From assembly GCA_958298945.1 (NCBI GenBank), contig OY282610.1:51467667-51531666 (forward strand): a stretch of 64,000 nt of DNA, written 5' to 3'. Positions 12,966 through 24,238 of the stretch are shown here, piece by piece (position 1 is the stretch's first letter; each line of letters starts with the position of its first letter). The notes below the pieces were generated by a model. The model was not told the origin of the DNA. It made no database searches and saw only the letters and a program-made list of their open reading frames with translations. Made by a program: the position numbers and the translations under genes. This DNA comes from Atherix ibis (taxonomy: Eukaryota > Arthropoda > Insecta > Diptera > Athericidae).

Positions 12966-14473
12966 ATGAACTTTTTCTCAAAACCACCAACAAAAATTTA
13001 TCCAGAAAGAATTTTCTCATTCCAATGAGAATAATATGAATTGGAGAAGCTTTGCCTGAAAGTGCACAATCATACCCCAAACAAACATCTCCAAAAAACC
13101 ACCATTTTCATAGAGAAAAACAAATTTTAAGAGAAAGTGGACTCAGTGTAATAATTGTTGGCTCCTATTTTTTGAGAAAACTGGGTGCCTGGTGTAAAAA
13201 TTGGATTTTCGTGAATATTGTCACAAATTCTTGAATTTTTGTGGTTTTTTGCATATCTTTAGGTGGTCAATTTATTTTGCTTTCAGTAAATAAAAAATTT
13301 AATTTTAGGCAATTTTTTTTTAATAGTGCTCACAAAAATTTATTCTGAAAGGATATTCCTTTTTCGATCAGGATAATATGGATGTAGAAGGCTATGTAAT
13401 GAAACCATGAAACAAATTGCCATTTTTATCCAAAAAAGCAAACTTTATTTTTAAAAAAATACAGCGAACTTTAGGTATTTTTTTTTAAAACGCCTGGAAA
13501 AAATTTTCCTGTAAGGACTTTTTTAGTCCGATCAGGATAATAAGAATAATTATTAGTTTCACATATGTATGCGCATTAACATCATTAAACAAATTTTCGA
13601 AAAAATTTCCTTTTTCATAGAAAAATAGAAATTTAAAAAAAAATTTAATGATCTTTTGGCAAATTTTTCTCAAAACTCCCACCGAAATTTATCGTGACAT
13701 GTCATTTTCCTTCCAATCATTATATTAAGAGTCATAGAAGGTTTGCCTGAAAGTGTGCAATGACATTACAAAATAAATTCTAAAAAACCTTAATTTTTAT
13801 ACAAAAAAAACGAATTTTAATAAAGAAAACAATTAATTTTATGAATTTTTTCTCAAAATCACCAACAAAAATTTATCCAGAAAGGATATTCTCATTCCAA
13901 TCGAGAAAATATGTATTGGAGAAGCTTTGCCTGAAAGTACGCAATGACACCATAAAAACAATTCTAAAAACCTTAATTTGTATACAAAAAAAAAACGAAT
14001 TTTAAGAAAGAAAACTATAAATTTTATGAATTTTTTCTCAAAATCACCAACAAAAATTTATCCAGAAAGAATATTCTCATTCCAATCGAGAAAATATGTA
14101 TTGGAAAAGCTTTGCCTGAAAGTACGCAATGACACCATAAAAACAATTCTAAAAACCTTAATTTGTATACAAAAAAAAAACGAATTTTAGGAAAGAAAAC
14201 TATAAATTTTATGAATTTTTTCTCAAAATCACCAACAAAAATTTATCCAGAAAGAATATTCTCATTCCAATCGAGAAAATATGCATTGGAGAAGCTTTGC
14301 CTAAAAGTACGCAATGACACCATAAAAACCGTTCTAAAAACCTTAATTTTTATACAAAAAAAAACGAATTTTAAGAAAGAAAACCATAAATTTTATGAAT
14401 TTTTTCTCAAAATCACCAACAAAAATTTATCCAGAAATGATATTCTCATTCCAATCGAGAAAATATGCATTGG

Positions 14474-14500
14474 AGAAGCTAAAAAAAAATTTAATGATCT
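14474..14500 (+). other. Deletion junction A to B4, first copy
   Basis: An A4-type monomer is cut after ggagaagct at 14480 and continues with the A-run and tttaatgatc of the end of B4. B1, B2, B3 and most of B4 are missing. There is almost no shared sequence at the join. Confidence 0.9.
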
Positions 14501-15318
14501 TTTGGCAAATTTTTCTCAAAACTCCCACCGAAATTTATCGTGACATGTCATTTTCCTTCCAATCATTATATTAAGAGTCATAGAAGGTTTGCCTGAAAGT
14601 GTGCAATGACACCACAAAATAAATTCTAAAAAACCTTAATTTTTATACAAAAAAAACGAATTTAAATAAAGAAAACAATTAATTTTATGAATTTTTTCTC
14701 AAAATCACCAACAAAAATTTATCCAGAAAGGATATTCTCATTCCAATCGACAAAATATGTATTGGAGAAGCTTTGCCTGAAAATACGCAATGACACCATA
14801 AAAACAATTCTAAAAACCTTAATTTGTATACAAAAAAAAACGAATTTTAAGAAAGAAAACTATAAATTTTATGAATTTTTTCTCAAAATCACCAACAAAA
14901 ATTTATCCAGAAAGAATATTCTCATTCCAATCGAGAAAATATGTATTGGAAAAGCTTTGCCTAAAAGTACGCAATGACACCATAAAAACAATTCTAAAAA
15001 CCTTAATTTGTATACAAAAAAAACGAATTTTAGGAAAGAAAACTATAAATTTTATGAATTTTTTATCAAAATCACCAACAAAAATTTATCCAGAAAAGAT
15101 ATTCTCATTCCAATCGAGAAAATATGCATTGGAGAAGCTTTGCCTAAAAGTACGCAATGACACCATAAAAACCGTTCTAAAAACCTTCATTTTTATACAA
15201 AAAAAAACGAATTTTAATAAAGAAAACAATTAATTTTATGAATTTTTTCTCAAAATCACCAACAAAAATTTATCCAGAAAGGATATTCTCATTCCAATCG
15301 AGAAAATATGCATTGGAG

Positions 15319-15427
15319 AAGCTTTGCCTAAAAGTACGCAATGACACCATAAAAACCGTTCTAAAAACTTTAATTTTTAAGCTTTGCCTAAAAGTACGCA
15401 ATGACACCATAAAAACCGTTCTAAAAA
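15319..15427 (+). repeat. 60 bp internal duplication within an A monomer
   Basis: The stretch beginning aagctttgcctaaaagtacg at 15319 recurs at 15379, joined through ctttaatttttaagctttg. The insertion is a multiple of three, so the read-through frame stays open. Confidence 0.88.
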
Positions 15428-15559
15428 CCTTAATTTTTATACAAAAAAAACGAATTTTAAGAAAGAAAACCATAAATTTTATGAATTTTTTCTCAAAATC
15501 ACCAACAAAAATTTATCCAGAAATGATATTCTCATTCCAATCGAGAAAATATGCATTGG

Positions 15560-15586
15560 AGAAGCTAAAAAAAAATTTAATGATCT
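15560..15586 (+). other. Deletion junction A to B4, second copy
   Basis: The same breakpoint as near 14480, 1086 bp downstream, after another A4-type monomer. Identity of both ends at base level argues for one event followed by duplication. Confidence 0.9.
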
Positions 15587-17238
15587 TTTGGCAAATTTTT
15601 CTCAAAACTCCCACCGAAATTTATCGTGACATGTCATTTTCCTTCCAATCATTATATTAAGAGTCATAGAAGGTTTGCCTGAAAGTGTGCAATGACACCA
15701 CAAAATAAATTCTAAAAAACCTTAATTTTTATACAAAAAAAACGAATTTTAATAAAGAAAACAATTAATTTTATGAATTTTTTCTCAAAATCACCAACAA
15801 AAATTTATCCAGAAAGGATATTCTCATTCCAATCGAGAAAATATGTATTGGAGAAGCTTTGCCTAAAAGTACGCAATGACACCATAAAAACAATTCTAAA
15901 AACCTTAATTTGTATACAAAAAAAAACGAATTTTAAGAAAGAAAACTATAAATTTTATGAATTTGTTCTCAAAATCACCAACAAAAATTTATCCAGAAAG
16001 GATATTCTCATTCCAATCGAGAAAATATGTATTGGAAACGCTTTGCCTGAAAGTACGCAATGACACCATAAAAACAATTCTAAAAACCTTAATTTTTATA
16101 CAAAAAAAAACGAATTTTAATAAAGAAAACAATTAATTTTATGAATTTTTTCTCAAAATCACCAACAAAAATTTATCCAGAAAGGATATTCTCATTCCAA
16201 TCGAGAAAATATGCATTGGAGAAGCTGTGCCTAAAAGTACGCAATGACACCATAAAAACCGTTCTAAAAACCTTAATTTTAATACAAAAAAAACGAATTT
16301 TAAGAAAGAAAACCATAAATTTTATGAATTTTTTCTCAAAATCACCAACAAAAATTTATCCAGAAATGATATTCTCATTCCAATCGCGAAAATATGCACT
16401 GGAGAAGCTTTCCCTGAAAGTACGCAATGACACCATAAAAACAATTCTAAAAACCTTAATTTTTATACAAAAAAAACGAATTTTAGGAAAGAAAACTATA
16501 AATTTTATGAATTTTTTCTCAAAATCACCAACAAAAATTTATCCAGAAAGGATATTCTCATTCCAATCGAAAAAATATGTATTGGAAACGCTTTGCCTGA
16601 AAGTACGCAATGACACCATAAAAACAATTCTAAAAACCTTAATTTTTATACAAAAAAAACGAATTTTAGGAAAGAAAACTATAAATTTTATGAATTTTTT
16701 CTCAAAATCACCAACAAAAATTTATCCAGAAAGGATATTCTCATTCCAATCGAGAAAATATGTATTGGCGAAGCTTTGCCTAAAAGTACGCAATGACACC
16801 ATAACAACCGTTCTAAAAACCTTAATTTTTATACAAAAAAAACGAATTTTAATAAAGAAAACAATTAATTTTATGAATTTTTTCTCAAAATCACCAACAA
16901 AAATTTATCCAGAAAGGATATTCTCATTCCAATCGAGAAAATATGCATTGTAGAAGCTTTGCCTAAAAGTACGCAATGACACCATAAAAACCGTTCTAAA
17001 AACCTTAATTTTAATACAAAAAAAACGAATTTTAAGAAAGAAAACCATAAATTTTATGAATTTTTTCTCAAAATCACCAACAAAAATTTATCCAGAAATG
17101 ATATTCTCATTCCAATCGAGAAAATATGCATTGGAGAAGCTTTGCCTGAAAGTACGCAATGACACCATAAAAACAATTCTAAAAACCTTAATTTTTATAC
17201 AAAAAAAATGAATTTTAAGAAAGAAAACCATAAATTTT

Positions 17239-18861
17239 ATGAATTTTTTCTCAAAACCACCAACAAAAATTTATCCAGAAAGAATTTTCTCATTCCAATG
17301 AGAATAATATGAATTGGAGAAGCTTTGCCTGAAAGTGCACAATCATACCCCAAACAAACATCTCCAAAAAACCACCATTTTCATAGAGAAAAACAAATTT
17401 TAAGAGAAAGTGGACTCAGTGTAATAATTGTTGCCTCCTATTTTTTGAGAAAACTGGGTGCCTGGTGTAAAAATTGGATTTTCGTGAATATTGTCACAAA
17501 TTTTCGAATTTTTGTGGTTTTTTGCATATCTTTAGGTGGTCAATTTATTTTGCTTTCAGTAAATAAAAAATTAAATTTTAGGCAATTTTTTTTTAATAGT
17601 GCTCACAAAAATTTATTCTGAACGGATATTCCTTTTTCGATCAGGATAATATGGATCTAGAAGGCTATGTTAAAGTGTATGTAATGAAACCATGAAACAA
17701 ATTGCCATTTTTATCCAAAAAAGCAAACTTTATTTTTAAAAAAATACAGCGAACTTTAGGTATTTTTTTTTAAAACGCCTTGAAAAAATTTTCCTGTAAG
17801 GACTTTTTTAGTCCGATCAGGATAATAAGAATAATTAGTAGTTTCACATATGTATGCGCATTAACATCATTAAACAAATTTTCGAAAAAATTTCCTTTTT
17901 CATAGAAAAATAGAAATTTAAAAAAAAATTTAATGATCTTTTGGCAAATTTTTCTCAAAACTCCCACCGAAATTTATCGTGACATGTCATTTTCCTTCCA
18001 ATCATTATATTAAGAGTCATAGAAGGTTTGCCTGAAAGTGTGCAATGACACCACAAAATAAATTCTAAAAAACCTTAATTTTTATACAAAAAAAAACGAA
18101 TTTTAATAAAGAAAACAATTAATTTTATGAATTTTTTCTCAAAATCACCAACAAAAATTTATCCAGAAAGGATATTCTCATTCCAATCGAGAAAATATGT
18201 ATTGGAGAAGCTTTGCCTAAAAGTACGCAATGACACCATGAAAACAATTCTAAAAACCTTAATTTGTATACAAAAAAAAATGAATTTTAAGAAAGAAAAC
18301 TATAAATTTTATGAATTTTTTCTCAAAATCACCAACAAAAATTTATCCAGAAAGGATATTCTCATTCCAATCGAGAAAATATGTATTGGAGAAGCTTTGC
18401 CTAAAAGTACGCAATGACACCATAAAAACAATTCTAAAAACCTTAATTTGTATACAAAAAAAAACGAATTTTAGGAAAGAAAACTATAAGTTTTATGAAT
18501 TTTTTCTCAAAATCACCAACAAAAATTTATCCAGAAAGGATATTCTCATTCCAATCGAGAAAATATGCATTGGAGAAGCTTTGCCTAAAAGTACGCAATG
18601 ACACCATAAAAACCGTTCTAAAAACCTTAATTTTTATACAAAAAAAAACGAATTTTAAGAAAGAAAACCATAAATTTTATGAATTTTTTCTCAAAATCAC
18701 CAACAAAAATTTATCCAGAAATGATATTCTCATTCCAATCGAGAAAATATGCATTGGAGAAGCTTTGCCTGAAAATACGCAATGACACCATAAAAACAAT
18801 TCTAAAAACCTTAATTTTTATACAAAAAAAATGAATTTTAAGAAAGAAAACCATAAATTTT
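17239..18861 (+). repeat. HOR unit U7, 9-mer (1623 bp)
   Basis: Canonical A1-A4 order at 18127, 18311, 18495 and 18679 after an 888 bp B block. B2 has aaaaaattaaatttt (shared with U24), B3 has ctgaacggatatt, and B4 has aacgccttgaaaa (shared with U4) and attagtagtttc. Confidence 0.95.
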
Positions 18862-20115
18862 ATGAATTTTTTCTCAAAACCACCAACAAAAATTTATCCA
18901 GAAAGAATTTTCTCATTCCAATGAGAATAATATGAATTGGAGAAGCTTTGCCTGAAAGTGCACAATCATACCCCAAACAAACATCTCCAAAAAACCACCA
19001 TTTTCATAGAGAAAAACAAATTTTAAGAGAAAGTGGACTCAGTGTAATAATTGTTGCCTCCTATTTTTTGAGAAAACTGGGTGCCTGGTGTAAAAATTGG
19101 ATTTTCGTGAATATTGTCACAAATTTTCGAATTTTTGTGGTTTTTTGCATATCTTTAGGTGGTCAATTTATTTTGCTTTCAGTAAATAAAAAATTTAATT
19201 TTAGGCAATTTTTTTTTAATAGTGCTCACAAAAATTTATTCTGAAAGGATATTCTTTTTTCGATCAGGATAATATGGATCTAGAAGGCTATGTTAAAGTG
19301 TATGTAATGAAACCATGAAACAAATTGCCATTTTTATCCAAAAAAGCAAACTTTATTTTTTAAAAAATACAGCGAACTTTAGGTATTTTTTTTTAAAACG
19401 CCTGGAAAAAATTTTCCTGTAAGGACTTTTTTAGTCCGATCAGGATAATAAGAATAATTATTAGTTTCACATATGTATGCGCATTAACATCATTAAACAA
19501 ATTTTCGAAAAAATTTCCTTTTTCATAGAAAAATAGAAATTTAAAAAAAAATTTAATGATCTTTTGGCAAATTTTTCTCAAAACTCCCACCGAAATTTAT
19601 CGTGACATGTCATTTTCCTTCCAATCATTATATTAAGAGTCATAGAAGGTTTGCCTGAAAGTGTGCAATGACACCACAAAATAAATTCTAAAAAACCTTA
19701 ATTTTTATACAAAAAAAAACGAATTTTAATAAAGAAAACAATTAATTTTATGAATTTTTTCTCAAAATCACCAACAAAAATTTATCCAGAAAGGATATTC
19801 TCATTCCAATCGACAAAATATGTATTGGAGAAGCTTTGCCTGAAAGTACGCAATGACACCATAAAAACAATTCTAAAAACCTTAATTTGTATACAAAAAA
19901 AAACAAATTTTAGGAAAGAAAACTATAAATTTTATGAATTTTTTCTCAAAATCACCAACAAAAATTTATCCAGAAAGGATATTCTCATTCCAATCGAGAA
20001 AATATGCATTGGAGAAGCTTTGCCTAAAAGTACGCAATGACACCATAAAAACCGTTCTAAAAACCTTAATTTTTATACAAAAAAATGAATTTTAAGAAAG
20101 AAAACCATAAATTTT
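18862..20115 (+). repeat. HOR unit U8, 7-mer (1254 bp)
   Basis: Only two A monomers (19750, 19934), of A1 and A3 type, follow the B block; A2 and A4 are missing. B3 has ggatattcttttttcg. A1 has tcgacaaaatatg and its A-run is followed by caaatttta. Confidence 0.95.
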
Positions 20116-21549
20116 ATGAATTTTTTCTCGAAACCACCAACAAAAATTTATCCAGAAAGAATTTTCTCATTCCAATGAGAATAATATGAATTGGAGAAGC
20201 TTTGCCTGAAAGTGCACAATCATACCCCAAACAAACATCTCCAAAAAACCACCATTTTCATAGAGAAAAACAAATTTTAAGAGAAAGGGGACTCAGTGTA
20301 ATAATTGTTGCCTCCTATTTTTTGAGAAAACTGGGTGCCTGGTGTAAAAATTGGACTTTCGTGAATATTGTCACAAATTTTCGAATTTTTGTGGTTTTTT
20401 GCATATCTTTAGGTGGTCAATTTATTTTGCTTTCAGTAAATAAAAAATTTAATTTTAGGCAATTTTTTTTTAATAGTACTCACAAAAATTTATTCTGAAA
20501 GGATATTCCTTTTTCGATCAGGATAATATGGATCTAGAAGGCTATGTTAAAGTGTATGTAATGAAACCATGAAACAAATTGCCATTTTTATCCAGAAAAG
20601 CAAACTTTATTTTTAAAAAAATACAGCGAACTTTAGGTATTTTTTTTTAAAACGCCTGGAAAAAATTTTCCTGTAAGGACTTTTTTAGTCCGATCAGGAT
20701 AATAAGAATAATTATTAGTTTCACATATGTATGCGCATTAACATCATTAAACAAATTTTCGAAGAAATTTCCTTTTTCATAGAAAAATAGAAATTTAAAA
20801 AAAAATTTAATGATCTTTTGGCAAATTTTTCTCAAAACTCCCACCGAAATTTATCGTGACATGTCATTTTCCTTCCAATCATTATATTAAGAGTCATAGA
20901 AGGTTTGCCTGAAAGTGTGCAATGACACCACAAAATAAATTCTAAAAAACCTTAATTTTTATACAAAAAAAACGAATTTTAATAAAGAAAACAATTAATT
21001 TTATGAATTTTTTCTCAAAATCACCAACAAAAATTTATCCAGAAAGGATATTCTCATTCCAATCGAGAAAATATGTATTGGAGAAGCTTTGCCCGAAAGT
21101 ACGCAATGACACCATAAAAACAATTCTAAAAACCTTAATTTGTATACAAAAAAAACGAATTTTAGGAAAGAAAACTATAAATTTTATGAATTTTTTCTCA
21201 AAATCACCAACAAAAATTTATCCAGAAAGGATATTCTCATTCCAATCGAGAAAATATGCATTGGAGAAGCTTTGCCTAAAAGTACGCAATGACACCATAA
21301 AAACCGTTCTAAAAACCTTAATTTTAATACAAAAAAAAACGAATTTTAAAAAGAAAACCATAAATTTTATGAATTTTTTCTCAAAATCACCAACAAAAAT
21401 TTATCCAGAAATGATATTCTCATTCCAATCGAGAAAATATGCATTGGAGAAGCTTTGCCTGAAAGTACGCAATGACACCTTAAAACAATTCTAAAAACCT
21501 TAATTTTTATACAAAAAAATGAATTTTAAGAAAGAAAACCATAAATTTT
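20116..21549 (+). repeat. HOR unit U9, 8-mer (1434 bp)
   Basis: Three A monomers (21003, 21186, 21369) of types A1, A3 and A4. B1 has ctcgaaaccacc and gagaaaggggactc, and B4 has cgaagaaatttcc. All three recur in the next unit. Private changes include ttggactttcg (B2) and aatagtactcac (B3). Confidence 0.95.
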
Positions 21550-23169
21550 ATGAATTTTTTCTCGAAACCACCAACAAAAATTTATCCAGAAAGAATTTTC
21601 TCATTCCAATGAGAATAATATGAATTGGAGAAGCTTTGCCTGAAAGTGCACAATCATACCCCAAACAAACATCTCCAAAAAACCACCATTTTCATAGAGA
21701 AAAACAAATTTTAAGAGAAAGGGGACTCAGTGTAATAATTGTTGCCTCCTATTTTTTGAGAAAACTGGGTGCCTGGTGTAAAAATTGGATTTTCGTGAAT
21801 ATTGTCACAAATTTTCGAATTTTTGTGGTTTTTTGCATATCTTTAGGTGGTCAATTTATTTTGCTTTCAGTAAATAAAAAATTTAATTTTAGGCAATTTT
21901 TTTTTAATAGTGCTCACAAAAATTTATTCTGAAAGGATATTCCTTTTTCGATCAGGATAATATGGATCTAGAAGGCTATGTTAAAGTGTATGTAATGAAA
22001 CCATGAAACAAATTGTGATTTTTATCCAAAAAAGCAAACTTTATTTTTAAAAAAATACAGCGAACTTTAGGTATTTTTTTTTAAAACGCCTGGAAAAAAT
22101 TTTCCTGTAAGGACTTTTTTAGTCCGATCAGGATAATAAGAATAATTATTAGTTTCACATATGTATGCGCATTAACATCATTAAACAAATTTTCGAAGAA
22201 ATTTCCTTTTTCATAGAAAAATAGAAATTTAAAAAAAAATTTAATGATCTTTTGGCAAATTTTTCTCAAAACTCCCACCGAAATTTATCGTGACATGTCA
22301 TTTTCCTTCCAATCATTATATTAAGAGTCATAGAAGGTTTGCCTGAAAGTGTGCAATGACACCACAAAATAAATTCTAAAAAACCTTAATTTTTATACAA
22401 AAAAAACGAATTTTAATAAAGAAAACAATTAATTTTATGAATTTTTTCTCAAAATCACCAACAAAAATTTATCCAGAAAGGATATTCTCATTCCAATCGA
22501 GAAAATATGTATTGGAGAAGCTTTGCCTGAAAGTACGAAATGACACCATAAAAACAATTCTAAAAACCTTAATTTGTATACAAAAAAAAACGAATTTTAA
22601 GAAAGAAAACTTTAAATTTTATGAATTTTTTCTCAAAATCACCAACAAAAATTTATCCAGAAAGGATATTCTCATTCCAATCGAGAAAATATGTATTGGA
22701 GAAGCTTTGTCTGAAAGTACGCAATAACACCATAAAAACAATTCTAAAAACCTTAATTTGTATACAAAAAAAAACGAATTTTAGGAAAGAAAACTATAAA
22801 TTTTATGAATTATTTCTCAAAATCACCAACAAAAATTTATCCAGAAAGGATATTCTCATTCCAATCGAGAAAATATGCATTGAAGAAGCTTTGCCTAAAA
22901 GTACGCAATGACACCATAAAAACAATTCTAAAAACCTTAATTTTTATACAAAAAAAACGAATTTTAAGAAAGAAAACCATAAATTTTATGAATTTTTTCT
23001 CAAAATCACCAACAAAAATTTATCCAGAAATGATATTCTCATTCCATTCGAGAAAATATGCATTGGAGAAGCTTTGCCTGAAAGTACGCAATGACACCAT
23101 AAAAACAATTCTAAAAACCTTAATTTTTATACAAAAAAATGAATTTTAAGAAAGAAAACCATAAATTTT
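21550..23169 (+). repeat. HOR unit U10, 9-mer (1620 bp)
   Basis: Shares three B-block variants with U9, so the two B blocks are sister copies. B3 has aaattgtgatttttatcc. A3 has tgaattatttctc and attgaagaagc, which reappear in U14. A4 has tccattcgag, which reappears in U11 and U13. Confidence 0.95.
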
Positions 23170-24238
23170 ATGAATTTTTTCTCAAAACCACCAACAAAAA
23201 TTTATCCAGAAAGAATTTTCTCATTCCAATGAGAATAATATGAATTGGAGAAGCTTTGCCTGAAAGTGCACAATCATACCCCAAACAAACATCTCCAAAA
23301 AACCACCATTTTCATAGAGAAAAACAAATTTTAAGAGAAAGTGGACTCAGTGTAATAATTGTTACCCCCTATTTTTTGAGAAAACTGGGTGCCTGGTGTA
23401 AAAATTGGATTTTCGTGAATATTGTCACAAATTTTCGAATTTTTGTGGTTTTTTGCATATCTTTAGGTGGTCAATTTATTTTGCTTTCAGTAAATAAAAA
23501 ATTTAATTTTAGGCAATTTTTTTTTAATAGTGCTCACAAAAATTTATTCTGAAAGGATATTCCTTTTTCGATCAGGATAATATGTATCTAGAAGGCTATG
23601 TTAAAGTGTATGTAATGAAACCATGAAACAAATTGCCATTTTTATCCAAAAAAGCAAACTTTATTTTTAAAAAAATACAGCGAACTTTAGGTATTTTTTT
23701 TTAAAACGCCTGGAAAAAATTTTCCTGTAAGGACTTTTTTAGTCCGATCAGGATAATAAGAATAATTATTAGTTTCACATATGTATGCGCATTAACATCA
23801 TTAAACAAATTTTCGAAAAAATTTCCTTTTTTATAGAAAAATAGAAATTTAAAAAAAAATTTAATGATCTTTTGGCAAATTTTTCTCAAAACTCCCACCG
23901 AAATTTATCGTGACATGTCATTTTCCTTCCAATCATTATATTAAGAGTCATAGAAGGTTTGCCTGAAAGTACGCAATGACACCATAAAAACAATTCTAAA
24001 AACCTTAATTTTTATACAAAAAAAACAAATTTTAATAAAGAAAACTATAAATTTTATGAATTTTTTCTCAAAATCACCAACAAAAATTTATCCAGAAATG
24101 ATATTCTCATTCCATTCGAGAAAATATGCATTGGAGAAGCTTTGCCTGAAAGTACGCAATGACACCATAAAAACAATTCTAAAAACCTTAATTTTTATAC
24201 AAAATAAATGAATTTTAAGAAAGAAAACCATAAATTTT
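23170..24238 (+). repeat. HOR unit U11, 6-mer, shortest in the window (1069 bp)
   Basis: One full A monomer (24056) follows the B block. The B5 module (23874-24055) is a hybrid. Its first half is B5 (gacatgtc, gtcatagaagg) but its second half is A-type (gtacgcaatgacaccataaa). Loss of three A monomers and formation of the hybrid are explained by one unequal exchange. B2 has gttaccccctatt. Confidence 0.92.
23874..24055 (+). repeat. B5/A hybrid monomer
   Basis: The B5 first half (ggcaaatttttc, gacatgtc, gtcatagaaggtttg) passes into an A second half (gtacgcaatgacaccataaaa). This is the mirror arrangement to the A/B5 hybrid at 4219-4402. Confidence 0.87.

Larger units (their letters stand above)
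9056..13769 (+). repeat. 2357 bp tandem duplication (two copies)
   Basis: Copy one runs from about 9056 to 11412 and copy two to about 13769. Both contain the two half-length monomers, the gcctgacagtacg monomer (9964, 12321), atgaactttttctc in B1, ttggctcctatt, the stop-creating cacaaattcttg, and the 12-base deletion after gatgtagaaggctat. Few differences are visible (for example ctaaaattctt at 9252 against ctaaaaacctt, and cgaactttaag at 9567). The duplication is recent. Exact ends are uncertain because flanks are similar. Confidence 0.9.
12966..17238 (+). repeat. HOR unit U6, composite with two internal B-block deletions (4273 bp)
   Basis: B1-B4 copy those of U5. A monomers from 13841 are cut at 14480, where an A monomer is joined directly to the end of B4. 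B5 follows, then A monomers from 14687, a second identical join at about 15566, B5 again, and eight A monomers from 15773. Without the two deletions this would be three ordinary units. An extra 60 bp duplication lies at about 15319-15427. Confidence 0.9.

Noticed and set aside
9056..13769. Insertion sequence or transposon flanked by duplicated DNA
   Set aside because: The duplicated segment contains only satellite monomers, with no terminal inverted repeats, target-site duplication or transposase.
17325..17621. 98-codon frame over B1-B3, repeated in most units (MPESAQSYPKQ...)
   Set aside because: It begins with TTG and is broken by one-base deletions in U2 and U4, a stop in U5 and U6, and a contraction in U12 and U14. 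Its neighbours continue unchanged, so there is no sign of coding constraint.
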